From JBNKFV01 sp050289485 (lineage in GTDB: Bacteria; Pseudomonadota; Gammaproteobacteria; Pseudomonadales; Cellvibrionaceae): 64,000 nucleotides of DNA. This document shows, piece by piece, positions 53,563-60,342 of the stretch; position 1 is the stretch's first letter; each line of letters opens with the position of its first letter. The notes under the pieces were generated by a model that had not been told where the DNA came from, did not search any database, and saw only the letters and a program-made list of their open reading frames with translations. The DNA is taken from positions 1-64,000 of the forward strand of contig JBNKFV010000004.1 in the NCBI GenBank assembly GCA_050289485.1, read 5' to 3'. Made by a program: the position numbers and the translations under genes.

Positions 53563-55059
53563 ATGGGCGAATCGGTAGCCATTGAAGTGGTCGTTTTACT
53601 GGTGCTGGCATTGCTAGCGTGCTGGGCATTGAGCGCTGTGGTGTTATTGCGCCAGCAAAAGCATGCAAAAGAACAACTTAAGGAATTTGACGCAGCGTTG
53701 CAGAAGCAGGTTTTCGAGTCAGAAAAACATGTACAGCGCCTGCAGCAAGAGCTGGAATATGTTCGCAACCAGTTGATGGAGAGTAAAACCGCAAATACCC
53801 GGTTGGACCAGCAACTACAAACGGTGCAAGCCAGTGCAGCAGAAATGGATCGTTTGAACTCTGCCCTGGAAGAGAAGGTCGTGCAATTAAGTAAAGTGCA
53901 CGAATTGCTGCAAAAGCAGGAAGCGTTAGGGCGGGAATTAACCGAGCGAAACTCGCGTTTGTCTTCTCAGCTGGAGACCGAGCAGCAGAATTACCAACAG
54001 CAGATTGAATTGTTGAAACAGGCCAAATCTGAGTTGAGTAAAGAGTTTGAAAACCTGGCCAACCGGATATTTACCTCGAAGCAAGAGCAGTTTCAACAGA
54101 GCAGCAAAGTCACCTTAGAATCATCTATTGGCCCATTAAAAAGCCAGCTGGCCGAATTTCGGCAGAAAGTAGAAGATGTTTACGCCAAAGAGAATGCTGA
54201 TCGCAACAAGTTGGCAGGGCATATTGATCTGTTACACAAGCAAACCCAAAAAATCAGTGAAGAAGCCAATAATCTAGCTAATGCGTTGAAAGGCGACAAT
54301 AAAGCCCAGGGTAACTGGGGTGAGGTTGTCTTGGAGCGTGTGCTGGAAGAGTCTGGCTTGCAGAAAGGCCGTGAATACGAGGTTCAGGTGTCGCTGAAGT
54401 CTGATGTAGGCGATCGACGCAGCCCCGATGTTATCGTTCGCCTGCCTGAGAATAAAGATATTGTGATTGATGCCAAGGTAAGCTTGGTGGATTACGAGCG
54501 TTTCTGCAGTGCGGTTGATCAGGCCGAAAAAGACAAGGCCTTGAAACAACATGTTGTCTCCCTAAGAAACCATATCAATGGTTTGAGCGTAAAAAGCTAT
54601 GAAAAGCTCGAAGGTATTCGTACGCTGGATTTCGTATTTATTTTTGTGCCCATTGAAGCAGCGTTTATGGCTGCATTGCAGTACGACCCGACTCTGTTTA
54701 AAGATGCTTATGATAAGCACGTGATCGTGGTTAGCCCAACAACGCTATTGGCTACATTGCGAACCGTTGAAAACATCTGGCGTAATGAAAAACAAAATCG
54801 CAATGCCGATTTAATTGCGACCCGAGCGGGTGGCCTGTACGATCAATTTGTTCTGGTGGTTGAGGCGGTGGATGACATTGGGAAGAGTCTTGATCGGGCT
54901 CATCAGTCTTACGAAAAGGCCCAGGCCCGCATGCAAACTGGCCGTGGTAATGTGTTGCGGCGCATTGAAGAGTTGAAAAAGCTGGGTGCGAAAACCAAGA
55001 AAAGTATTGAACCATCAAAACTTCAGTATATTGATGACGATATGCCAGAAGAAGATTAA
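53563..55059 (+). CDS. rmuC: DNA recombination protein RmuC
   Basis: Thought to limit inversions between short inverted repeats; it carries a nuclease-like fold. The 498-aa product has an N-terminal membrane helix (about residues 6-26), a long coiled coil (about 30-180; KEQLKEFDAALQKQVFESEKH), then the RmuC domain (about 220-470): GNWGEVVLERVLEESGL, KDIVIDAKVSLVDYERF (nuclease-like D...K), FVFIFVPIEAAFMAAL and IVVSPTTLLATLRTVENIW. The start is ATG 53563 (no strong ribosome site). It is followed by DUF2489 after 17 bp. Confidence 0.93.
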   Translation: MGESVAIEVVVLLVLALLACWALSAVVLLRQQKHAKEQLKEFDAALQKQVFESEKHVQRLQQELEYVRNQLMESKTANTRLDQQLQTVQASAAEMDRLNSALEEKVVQLSKVHELLQKQEALGRELTERNSRLSSQLETEQQNYQQQIELLKQAKSELSKEFENLANRIFTSKQEQFQQSSKVTLESSIGPLKSQLAEFRQKVEDVYAKENADRNKLAGHIDLLHKQTQKISEEANNLANALKGDNKAQGNWGEVVLERVLEESGLQKGREYEVQVSLKSDVGDRRSPDVIVRLPENKDIVIDAKVSLVDYERFCSAVDQAEKDKALKQHVVSLRNHINGLSVKSYEKLEGIRTLDFVFIFVPIEAAFMAALQYDPTLFKDAYDKHVIVVSPTTLLATLRTVENIWRNEKQNRNADLIATRAGGLYDQFVLVVEAVDDIGKSLDRAHQSYEKAQARMQTGRGNVLRRIEELKKLGAKTKKSIEPSKLQYIDDDMPEED

Positions 55060-55076
55060 CAAAAGCAGGGTGAAGA

Positions 55077-55535
55077 ATGACGATTTGGTTAGTATTGGGC
55101 GGATTGATTATAGCTGTGCTGGCTGGCGTAGCTATATATCTGCATTGGAAGTTACATCAGCTCAACAAGAAACAAGCAGAATTAAAGGCTGCTCAGGACG
55201 CTAAAGCAAAAGAAAAGTTAGATTACATCAATAATAGTATTCAAATACTGGCAAAAGGTATGATCGATGATCAGTTGACGCTCACTGAAGGCAGTATTCG
55301 CATTAGCATGTTGCTCAGTTATCTGTCTGAGGCTGAAGCTCATAAAAAGGAATTTATCGCGTTTTACCAAGTTGCGGATAAAACCGCACACATTCCTATT
55401 TTGGAAGAGTGGAAAAAATTACCCGCCAAACAGCGTTTACAGTTCGACAAAGAGCGTCAGGTAGTTGAAGCGGAATATGAAGATTTTGTGGTTGATGCTG
55501 CCAAGCGCATCATAGGTCGGCAGTTTCCTGCCTGA
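55077..55535 (+). CDS. DUF2489-family membrane-anchored protein
   Basis: The 152-aa protein has one N-terminal membrane helix (about residues 3-22), a short coiled coil (KKQAELKAAQDAKAKEKL) and a soluble helical domain with INNSIQILAKGMIDDQLTLTEGSIRI and KLPAKQRLQFDKERQVVE. This resembles DUF2489; its function is unknown. It follows rmuC closely, so cotranscription is likely. A 13-bp hairpin overlaps its 3' end. Confidence 0.88.
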   Translation: MTIWLVLGGLIIAVLAGVAIYLHWKLHQLNKKQAELKAAQDAKAKEKLDYINNSIQILAKGMIDDQLTLTEGSIRISMLLSYLSEAEAHKKEFIAFYQVADKTAHIPILEEWKKLPAKQRLQFDKERQVVEAEYEDFVVDAAKRIIGRQFPA

Positions 55536-55541
55536 CCTATG
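55511..55541. terminator. Hairpin at the DUF2489 3' end
   Basis: CATAGGTCGGCAG pairs with CTGCC-T-GACCTATG (one bulged T) around a TTTC loop, spanning the stop codon. There is no T-tract, so it may be a Rho-independent-like roadblock or mRNA-stabilising stem between convergent genes. Confidence 0.45.
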
Positions 55542-55561
55542 AGAACAGCTAGCCGGCGGGT

Positions 55562-56653
55562 CTATGGCTTTTTCTGTAGTAACATTCCACACTCCATATG
55601 GTGTGTGTAAGGAAACTGATCAAAGAGCGCGAAACGGGTAATATTGTGCGTTTTCTGTAGTGTTTCCAGATTGGCTTTGAGCGTATCCGGGTTGCAGGAA
55701 ATATAAATAATATTGTCGAAACGCTGAACCACACTTACCGTATGGTCATCAAGTCCAGCTCTGGGTGGGTCGACAAAAACAGTAGAAAAGTCAAAGTCGC
55801 TGAGATTAATACCTTCCAACCTTCTAAACGCTCTAACACCATCCATGGCGGCAGAAAAATCTTCGCTCGACATTCGCACTAATTCGATATTGTTGCATTG
55901 ATTGTTGGCGATGTTCTGCTTGGCGGCATTGACCGAGGTTTTCGAAATCTCCGTGGCCAGCACCCGGTTAAAGCGGCGCGATAAAGGCAGGGTGAAATTG
56001 CCATTACCGCAGTAGAGTTCCAGTAGATCTCCATTAAGCGGGCTAGCTATGTCAGACGCCCAGTTAAGCATTTTTTCGCAAACGGTGCCATTTGGCTGAG
56101 TAAACGCGCCTTCCGGTTGAATATAATCGAAGCGCTGGTCGGCCACCGTCATGCTCTCTACAACATGTTCTTTTACCAATACGCGTTTTTGTCGGCGGCT
56201 GCGGCCGATAATGCTGGTGTTCAGATGCTGCTGCAGTTCGCTGGCCTCAGCTTGCCATTGATCATTAAGCGACTTGTGATAAATCATAGTGACCAAACTG
56301 TCACCCGTGAGCGTGGTTAGAAATTCGATTTGGAAGAGTTTGTGCCGCAATAAGTCGTTCTCATTGATGCAGGCCAGCAAGCGAGGCATTAGATGAGTAA
56401 TCGTTGTTGAAGCGACGGGAAAGTCGTCAATAATGTAGGGCTTTTTATATTCGCCGGGTTGATACATGGCGTAATGGGCCTTGCCATCTTGATGCCATAC
56501 TTTGAACTCAGCTCTCAGTCGATAGTGGCTGGGTGGTGAGGGAAAGACTTCCAGATTAGGCACTGAAAATGGGGCGAATAAATCGGTGATAGTGGCGACT
56601 TTTTCGTCCAGTTGTGTCTGATAGTTTTCCGGATAAACTGCGTGTATGGCCAT
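55562..56653 (-). CDS. trmA: tRNA (uracil-54-C5)-methyltransferase TrmA
   Basis: SAM-dependent formation of m5U54 in the T loop of tRNA. The 363-aa protein shows the motif LLELYCGNGNFTLPL (SAM), VLATEISKTSVNAAKQN, FVDPPRAGLDDHTV and the catalytic cysteine block IIYISCNPDTLKANL, with the general-base glutamate at the C-terminal MECGML. The N-terminus (HYRLRAEFKVWHQDG) is the TrmA substrate-binding part. Length is typical. It is convergent with the DUF2489 gene. Confidence 0.97.
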   Translation of the reverse strand: MAIHAVYPENYQTQLDEKVATITDLFAPFSVPNLEVFPSPPSHYRLRAEFKVWHQDGKAHYAMYQPGEYKKPYIIDDFPVASTTITHLMPRLLACINENDLLRHKLFQIEFLTTLTGDSLVTMIYHKSLNDQWQAEASELQQHLNTSIIGRSRRQKRVLVKEHVVESMTVADQRFDYIQPEGAFTQPNGTVCEKMLNWASDIASPLNGDLLELYCGNGNFTLPLSRRFNRVLATEISKTSVNAAKQNIANNQCNNIELVRMSSEDFSAAMDGVRAFRRLEGINLSDFDFSTVFVDPPRAGLDDHTVSVVQRFDNIIYISCNPDTLKANLETLQKTHNITRFALFDQFPYTHHMECGMLLQKKP

Positions 56654-56754
56654 CTAACTGCTCTATTGAGTAATAGTTTACAAAGTCGGCCATTATAGCA
56701 GCTATAAAACCGAGGGGCTTTTGGTTTGAGTATACAGTGTAAGAGGAAATGTTA

Positions 56755-57174
56755 ATGATTAAGCGGCTAGCGGTGAAGGTAAGCGGGCAGGGGCTTCACG
56801 ATATTACACAGGCAGTAAAAGATGCAGTGGCTGGTCGGCCCTCTTTATCCGGGTTGTGTACGCTTTTTATTCAGCATACCTCGGCAAGTTTGCTGATCCA
56901 GGAAAATTACGATCCTTCTGCCAAATATGATTTGGAACGCTGGCTTAATCGGTTGGTGCCAGAAAATGACCCCTTGTATACCCATACGTTGGAAGGTGCC
57001 GATGATATGCCTGCCCATATCAAGGCATCGCTTACCGCATCATCTTTGGCTATTCCGGTGGAAAACAGTCAGCTGTTGTTGGGTACGTGGCAGGGTATTT
57101 ACCTATGGGAGCATCGTCACGGCGTCAATAACCGTACCGTGGTGCTTCATGTCGCTCAAGACGCTAATCCATAA
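56755..57174 (+). CDS. yjbQ: YjbQ/UPF0047 family protein
   Basis: Family with weak thiamine-phosphate-synthase activity in E. coli YjbQ; true role unsettled. The 139-aa product shows GLCTLFIQHTSASLLIQEN and DDMPAHIKASLTASSLAIPV and GTWQGIYLWEHRHGVNNRTVV, including the conserved His and Glu positions. I chose ATG 56755 (AGAGGA 7 nt upstream) over ATG 56749, which is too close to the ribosome site. It overlaps the convergent DUF2214 gene by 19 nt. Confidence 0.92.
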   Translation: MIKRLAVKVSGQGLHDITQAVKDAVAGRPSLSGLCTLFIQHTSASLLIQENYDPSAKYDLERWLNRLVPENDPLYTHTLEGADDMPAHIKASLTASSLAIPVENSQLLLGTWQGIYLWEHRHGVNNRTVVLHVAQDANP

Positions 57175-57584
57175 CCCTGAGCCATTAGCACCGCGAGTAA
57201 TGGGATAAGTGCTACGAGGATTAGTTCTATTTTTATAATTCGGAGAAGGTAACCGGGAATGGCCTGAGCCTCTGTTTTTCGATGGCGGATAAAATAATAC
57301 GTCGGCCAGATGGAGAGTAAGCCCACCGTGACAAAAAGACTGACTTTCAGATGAAATATCGGGTTTTTTGAATAAAAATCTGCAGGTTTGCCTGTGAAGA
57401 ACCAGAGACTGAGGCCAGTGAGTAGTACGGCAAGGGCGGTGAGGCCATAAAACATATCAACCCTAGCTATTTGCTTGATCTGATTCTGGGGTGACTGTTT
57501 AAGCAAGTAATACTGTAAAGCAAGCACAGAGACCAGTATAAACAGGCTGATAATATGTAGGTACTTTACGGCTACGTAAGTCAT
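57156..57584 (-). CDS. DUF2214-like four-helix membrane protein
   Basis: The 142-aa protein has four predicted membrane helices (YLHIISLFILVSVLALQYYLL, MFYGLTALAVLLTGLSLWFF, HLKVSLFVTVGLLSIWPTYYF, IKIELILVALIPLLAVLMA) with conserved histidines near the first and third. It resembles the DUF2214 family (SirB-like size). It lies 24 bp after tusE on the same strand, so it may be at the end of the tus transcript. Confidence 0.8.
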   Translation of the reverse strand: MTYVAVKYLHIISLFILVSVLALQYYLLKQSPQNQIKQIARVDMFYGLTALAVLLTGLSLWFFTGKPADFYSKNPIFHLKVSLFVTVGLLSIWPTYYFIRHRKTEAQAIPGYLLRIIKIELILVALIPLLAVLMAQGYGLAS

Positions 57585-57608
57585 CTCACACCTCAGCTTT
57601 TGCCTGTA

Positions 57609-57941
57609 TTACAAACAGTTGGTAGGTTTGGGTAGCCCGGCTATTTTGGCAGCCAGCTTGGCAGGGCTTTCCGGGAATAGTTTGAGCAGGTAGATGCTGC
57701 TGGCTTTCTCGGGTCCTAGTGTGAGCTTTACCTGTTTTACCAGTGCGCGCATTGCGGGTGACAACTCATATTCCTGATAAAAATCCCTCAGTAACCAGAT
57801 AATTTCCCAATGGCTGTCAGTCAGCAGAATGCCTTCCTGTTCGGCAATTAATGCAGCAACATCTTCATTCCAGTCACTCAAGCTTTGTAGGTAACCGTCG
57901 GTATCGGTTTCAATGATTGCGTTGTTGTAATGCAATGTCAT
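57609..57941 (-). CDS. tusE: Sulfur relay protein TusE (DsrC-like)
   Basis: Accepts sulfur from TusBCD and hands it to MnmA for tRNA 2-thiouridine. The 110-aa product shows the DsrC fold segments (DGYLQSLSDWNEDVAALIA, HWEIIWLLRDFYQEYELSPAMR, GPEKASSIYLLKLFPESP, GLPKPTNCL) with the essential C-terminal cysteine one residue from the end. I chose ATG 57941 over a longer frame from 57989. It directly follows tusB. Confidence 0.94.
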   Translation of the reverse strand: MTLHYNNAIIETDTDGYLQSLSDWNEDVAALIAEQEGILLTDSHWEIIWLLRDFYQEYELSPAMRALVKQVKLTLGPEKASSIYLLKLFPESPAKLAAKIAGLPKPTNCL

Positions 57942-57942
57942 G

Positions 57943-58233
57943 TTAAAACCAGCTCTGTACGTGTTGATGGCGTGTACAGAGCGCGACAAATTCTGCGTAA
58001 TCGATGCAAACGACTTCAGGGATTAACTGCGTGTCTATTCCTCTGGCCTGGCAGTCTTCCATTAATGCATAAACCTTAACTGCATGCAGCTGTTGTGAGC
58101 AGGGGCTGGAAGACAGAGCACCCAGTACACCATTTTCGATAAGTACAATACTGTCTTTTGCTGAGGCAATACGCAGGCAGTCAGATAATGCCATGTGCTC
58201 GAAAGGTGATTTGTTGACCGTATGTAGAATCAC
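57943..58233 (-). CDS. tusB: Sulfurtransferase complex subunit TusB
   Basis: DsrH-type subunit of the TusBCD heterohexamer. The 96-aa product shows MILHTVNKSPF, DSIVLIENGVLGALS and VVCIDYAEFVALCTRH. The start is GTG 58233. It overlaps neither neighbour but is separated from tusE by only 1 nt and from tusC by 10 nt. Confidence 0.9.
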   Translation of the reverse strand: MILHTVNKSPFEHMALSDCLRIASAKDSIVLIENGVLGALSSSPCSQQLHAVKVYALMEDCQARGIDTQLIPEVVCIDYAEFVALCTRHQHVQSWF

Positions 58234-58243
58234 TGGTGCACCG

Positions 58244-58606
58244 TTAAAAATTAATCAGTTTGTCGTGTTGCAGTATCAGCCGTTGAATGTCGGCGGTGCC
58301 AAGTGCGGTAACGGGAATGACGGTATCACTGACTTGTAAGCCTCTCGCACTTAAAGAGGGCTGGCAGGCATAAATTTGATCCAGGTCGTACAGCATAAAC
58401 GCTTTTAAGTTGGACGAGAGGTTTTTTTGCTGCAGTTCAGCCGCATTCTGATTGGCTTGTAACTGAAAGACGCCGTCGTCCATAAACAGCACGCTGACAT
58501 CCTGCTCAAAGACGCTTGCAGCCAGAACCGCGTCGATTCCATCTTTCGCCAGTGAGCTACCATAGGGAGCGGTACGCAAGATAAAGAGTATTCGCTGTAG
58601 TTGCAT
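58244..58606 (-). CDS. tusC: Sulfurtransferase complex subunit TusC
   Basis: DsrF-type subunit of TusBCD. The 120-aa product shows RILFILRTAPYGSSLAKDGIDAVLAA and VSVLFMDDGVFQLQANQN, and LIPVTALGTADI-like later strand. Its size and order match the E. coli tusDCB arrangement, and tusD precedes it by 15 bp. Confidence 0.93.
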   Translation of the reverse strand: MQLQRILFILRTAPYGSSLAKDGIDAVLAASVFEQDVSVLFMDDGVFQLQANQNAAELQQKNLSSNLKAFMLYDLDQIYACQPSLSARGLQVSDTVIPVTALGTADIQRLILQHDKLINF

Positions 58607-58621
58607 AGTATTGGCGCCATC

Positions 58622-59008
58622 CTACCCAAAGGTTATTAAACGGTCTGATTGGATACTGGCATCTACCAACTGGCCAAGCCCTGACAGCGCAAAGGGCGTA
58701 TTAATCACGCCTGCCGATTTGTTGTGGCGCAGTGCTTCTGCTTCGTCGAGCATACCTCTGCGCAACGCGGCAGCAACACAAACTACCATGTCGATGCTGT
58801 GCTGCTCGGCCAGCGTTTTCCACTCTTCTGCAATACTTGGCTCATCTTGTGGTGGCGCCAGCTGACTATTAGCAGCATAGACACCGTCGGCATAAAAAAA
58901 TACCCGGTAAATGCTATGTCCACCTGCCAACGCAGCAGAAGCAAATTTTAGCGCGCTGCGGCTGCTTTGCTGGGAGGGTGGGCTGTATACGGCCAGAGAA
59001 AAAATCAT
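58622..59008 (-). CDS. tusD: Sulfurtransferase complex subunit TusD
   Basis: DsrE-type catalytic subunit of TusBCD that receives sulfur from TusA. The 128-aa product shows FSLAVYSPPSQQSSRSALKFA, IYRVFFYADGVYAAN and SIDMVVCVAAALRRGM, where the cysteine in MVVCVAAA matches the active-site cysteine region. It lies downstream of yccA with a terminator between them. Confidence 0.93.
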   Translation of the reverse strand: MIFSLAVYSPPSQQSSRSALKFASAALAGGHSIYRVFFYADGVYAANSQLAPPQDEPSIAEEWKTLAEQHSIDMVVCVAAALRRGMLDEAEALRHNKSAGVINTPFALSGLGQLVDASIQSDRLITFG

Positions 59009-59050
59009 AATGCCTGAGGTAGGTTCTAAGTATTGAGCGGGATAATAGCA

Positions 59051-59080
59051 GAAATGAAAAGCCCCAGCATAACTGGGGCT
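59051..59080 (-). terminator. Intrinsic terminator after yccA
   Basis: On the minus strand AGCCCCAG-TTATG-CTGGGGCT is followed by TTTTCATTTC. It lies between yccA and tusD, so the tus genes probably have their own promoter or depend on read-through. Confidence 0.88.
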
Positions 59081-59107
59081 CTTAAGGATGCGTTAGCTGG
59101 CTAGTGC

Positions 59108-59788
59108 TTAGTCGTCGCCCAGTGCGCCAAGCAGATGCAACAAGCTAGTGAACAGGTTGTAGATATCCAGATACAACGCCGTGGTGGCCATGATGTAGTT
59201 GGTCTCGCCACCGTGAATGATACGGCTTGTGTCATACAGAATAAAACCAGACATCAGTAAAACAATGACGGCGCTCAAGGCTAGATGGAAGCCACTGATG
59301 TTCACACCAAAGAAGCCTGCGACCATCATACCCAGTGCCGCAACAATTGCCACGATCAAGCCGGTCATCAGGAAGCCACCCATAAAGCTGAAATCTTTAC
59401 GGGTTGTTAAAACATAAGCAGACAGGGAGAAAAATACCAATGCGGTACCGCCCAGCGCCTGCATCACAATTTGTCCGCCATTCGCCAGACCCAGGTAGTG
59501 ATTAAGCATAGGCCCGAGAGAAGCACCGAGTAGGCCGGTAAAGGCAAACACGACGCCAACGCCTGCGCCTGAATTGGCGGTACGCGGCAAGACGAACCAA
59601 ATGAGCGCCAGAGCGCCCAGAGACATAATTAAGCTCATGCCGCGGCTAATGTCTAAAGCCATTGCCAGACCTGCGGTACAAGCACTGAAAAGTAGCGTCA
59701 TAGCCAGTAGCGCGTAGGTGTTTTTCAGTACCTTTGACACCTGTTCCTGTGAACCTACCAGCGTACTGTGTGAATAAACGTTTTGCAT
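59108..59788 (-). CDS. yccA: Bax inhibitor-1 family membrane protein YccA
   Basis: YccA-type substrate and modulator of FtsH, and of the BI-1 fold. The 226-aa protein has seven predicted helices (ALLAMTLLFSACTAGLAMA, SLIMSLGALALIWFVL, and so on) and the C-terminal conserved aspartate/glycine segment LMSGFILYDTSRIIHGGETNY, the BI-1 signature. I chose ATG 59788 (GGAG 6 nt upstream) over a longer frame to 59812. It lies beside the tus genes, as in E. coli. Confidence 0.95.
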   Translation of the reverse strand: MQNVYSHSTLVGSQEQVSKVLKNTYALLAMTLLFSACTAGLAMALDISRGMSLIMSLGALALIWFVLPRTANSGAGVGVVFAFTGLLGASLGPMLNHYLGLANGGQIVMQALGGTALVFFSLSAYVLTTRKDFSFMGGFLMTGLIVAIVAALGMMVAGFFGVNISGFHLALSAVIVLLMSGFILYDTSRIIHGGETNYIMATTALYLDIYNLFTSLLHLLGALGDD

Positions 59789-60052
59789 GTTGACTCCGTG
59801 TTTACTAAGCAATGGGTTGTTGAGCAGTCATTTGGCTAAACAGTCTGCAATCATACAAAGAGACACCCCAAAAGCAAGAAATTTCGGCCTTTGTACGATG
59901 GTTTATTACCTGTTTATGTGGTGCTTAATCCATTGAAAAAAAAGGGTTTTTATGCCACACCTCTTTGACACGGTTGCGTCAAAACGGTTCCGCACAGTCT
60001 GTCAGAGTTAGTTACGTAAGGAATGAGAATATAGATGTGCGAAGAGAAAAAA
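59789..60052. other. Intergenic gap between tRNA-Ser and yccA
   Basis: 264 bp without a gene. A 6-bp inverted repeat TTTGAC-N8-GTCAAA lies at 59964-59983, about 175 nt upstream of the yccA ATG. No clear -10/-35 pair was found. Confidence 0.35.
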
Positions 60053-60140
60053 TGGCGGTGGGGCAGGGATTCGAACCCTGGGAACGTCGCCGTTCAACGG
60101 TTTTCAAGACCGCCGCTTTCGACCACTCAGCCACCCCACC
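60053..60140 (-). tRNA. tRNA-Ser (anticodon UGA)
   Basis: The reverse complement gives an 88-nt class II tRNA: acceptor GGTGGGG pairing with CCCCACC, D arm TGGCTGAGTGGTCGAAAGC, anticodon loop CTTGAAA with anticodon TGA, a long variable arm (GTTGAACGGCGACG), T arm GGTTCGAATCC and encoded CCA. Confidence 0.97.
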
Positions 60141-60302
60141 GGAATAGAGCCGGAATTATACATAGGTTTTATGCCCGCACAACCCGCTAACCTATTATTT
60201 TTTAAGAAAATATTAATTTTTTTAGGTTTGTATTGAGAGTTGGTGAAACTTTGAGCGAAGGGTGTTGTTTTGTGAGCACTTTGAAGCAGTGAGTGGGGAG
60301 TG

Positions 60303-60326
60303 CCCGGCGTACATAGGTACGCCGGG
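60303..60326 (-). terminator. Hairpin after rne
   Basis: A perfect 10-bp stem, CCCGGCGTAC / GTACGCCGGG, with a 4-nt loop, 17 nt past the rne stop on the minus strand. There is no T-tract, so it is a terminator-like or 3'-stabilising stem. Confidence 0.6.
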
Positions 60327-60342
60327 AGTAAAAGGTAAAGCG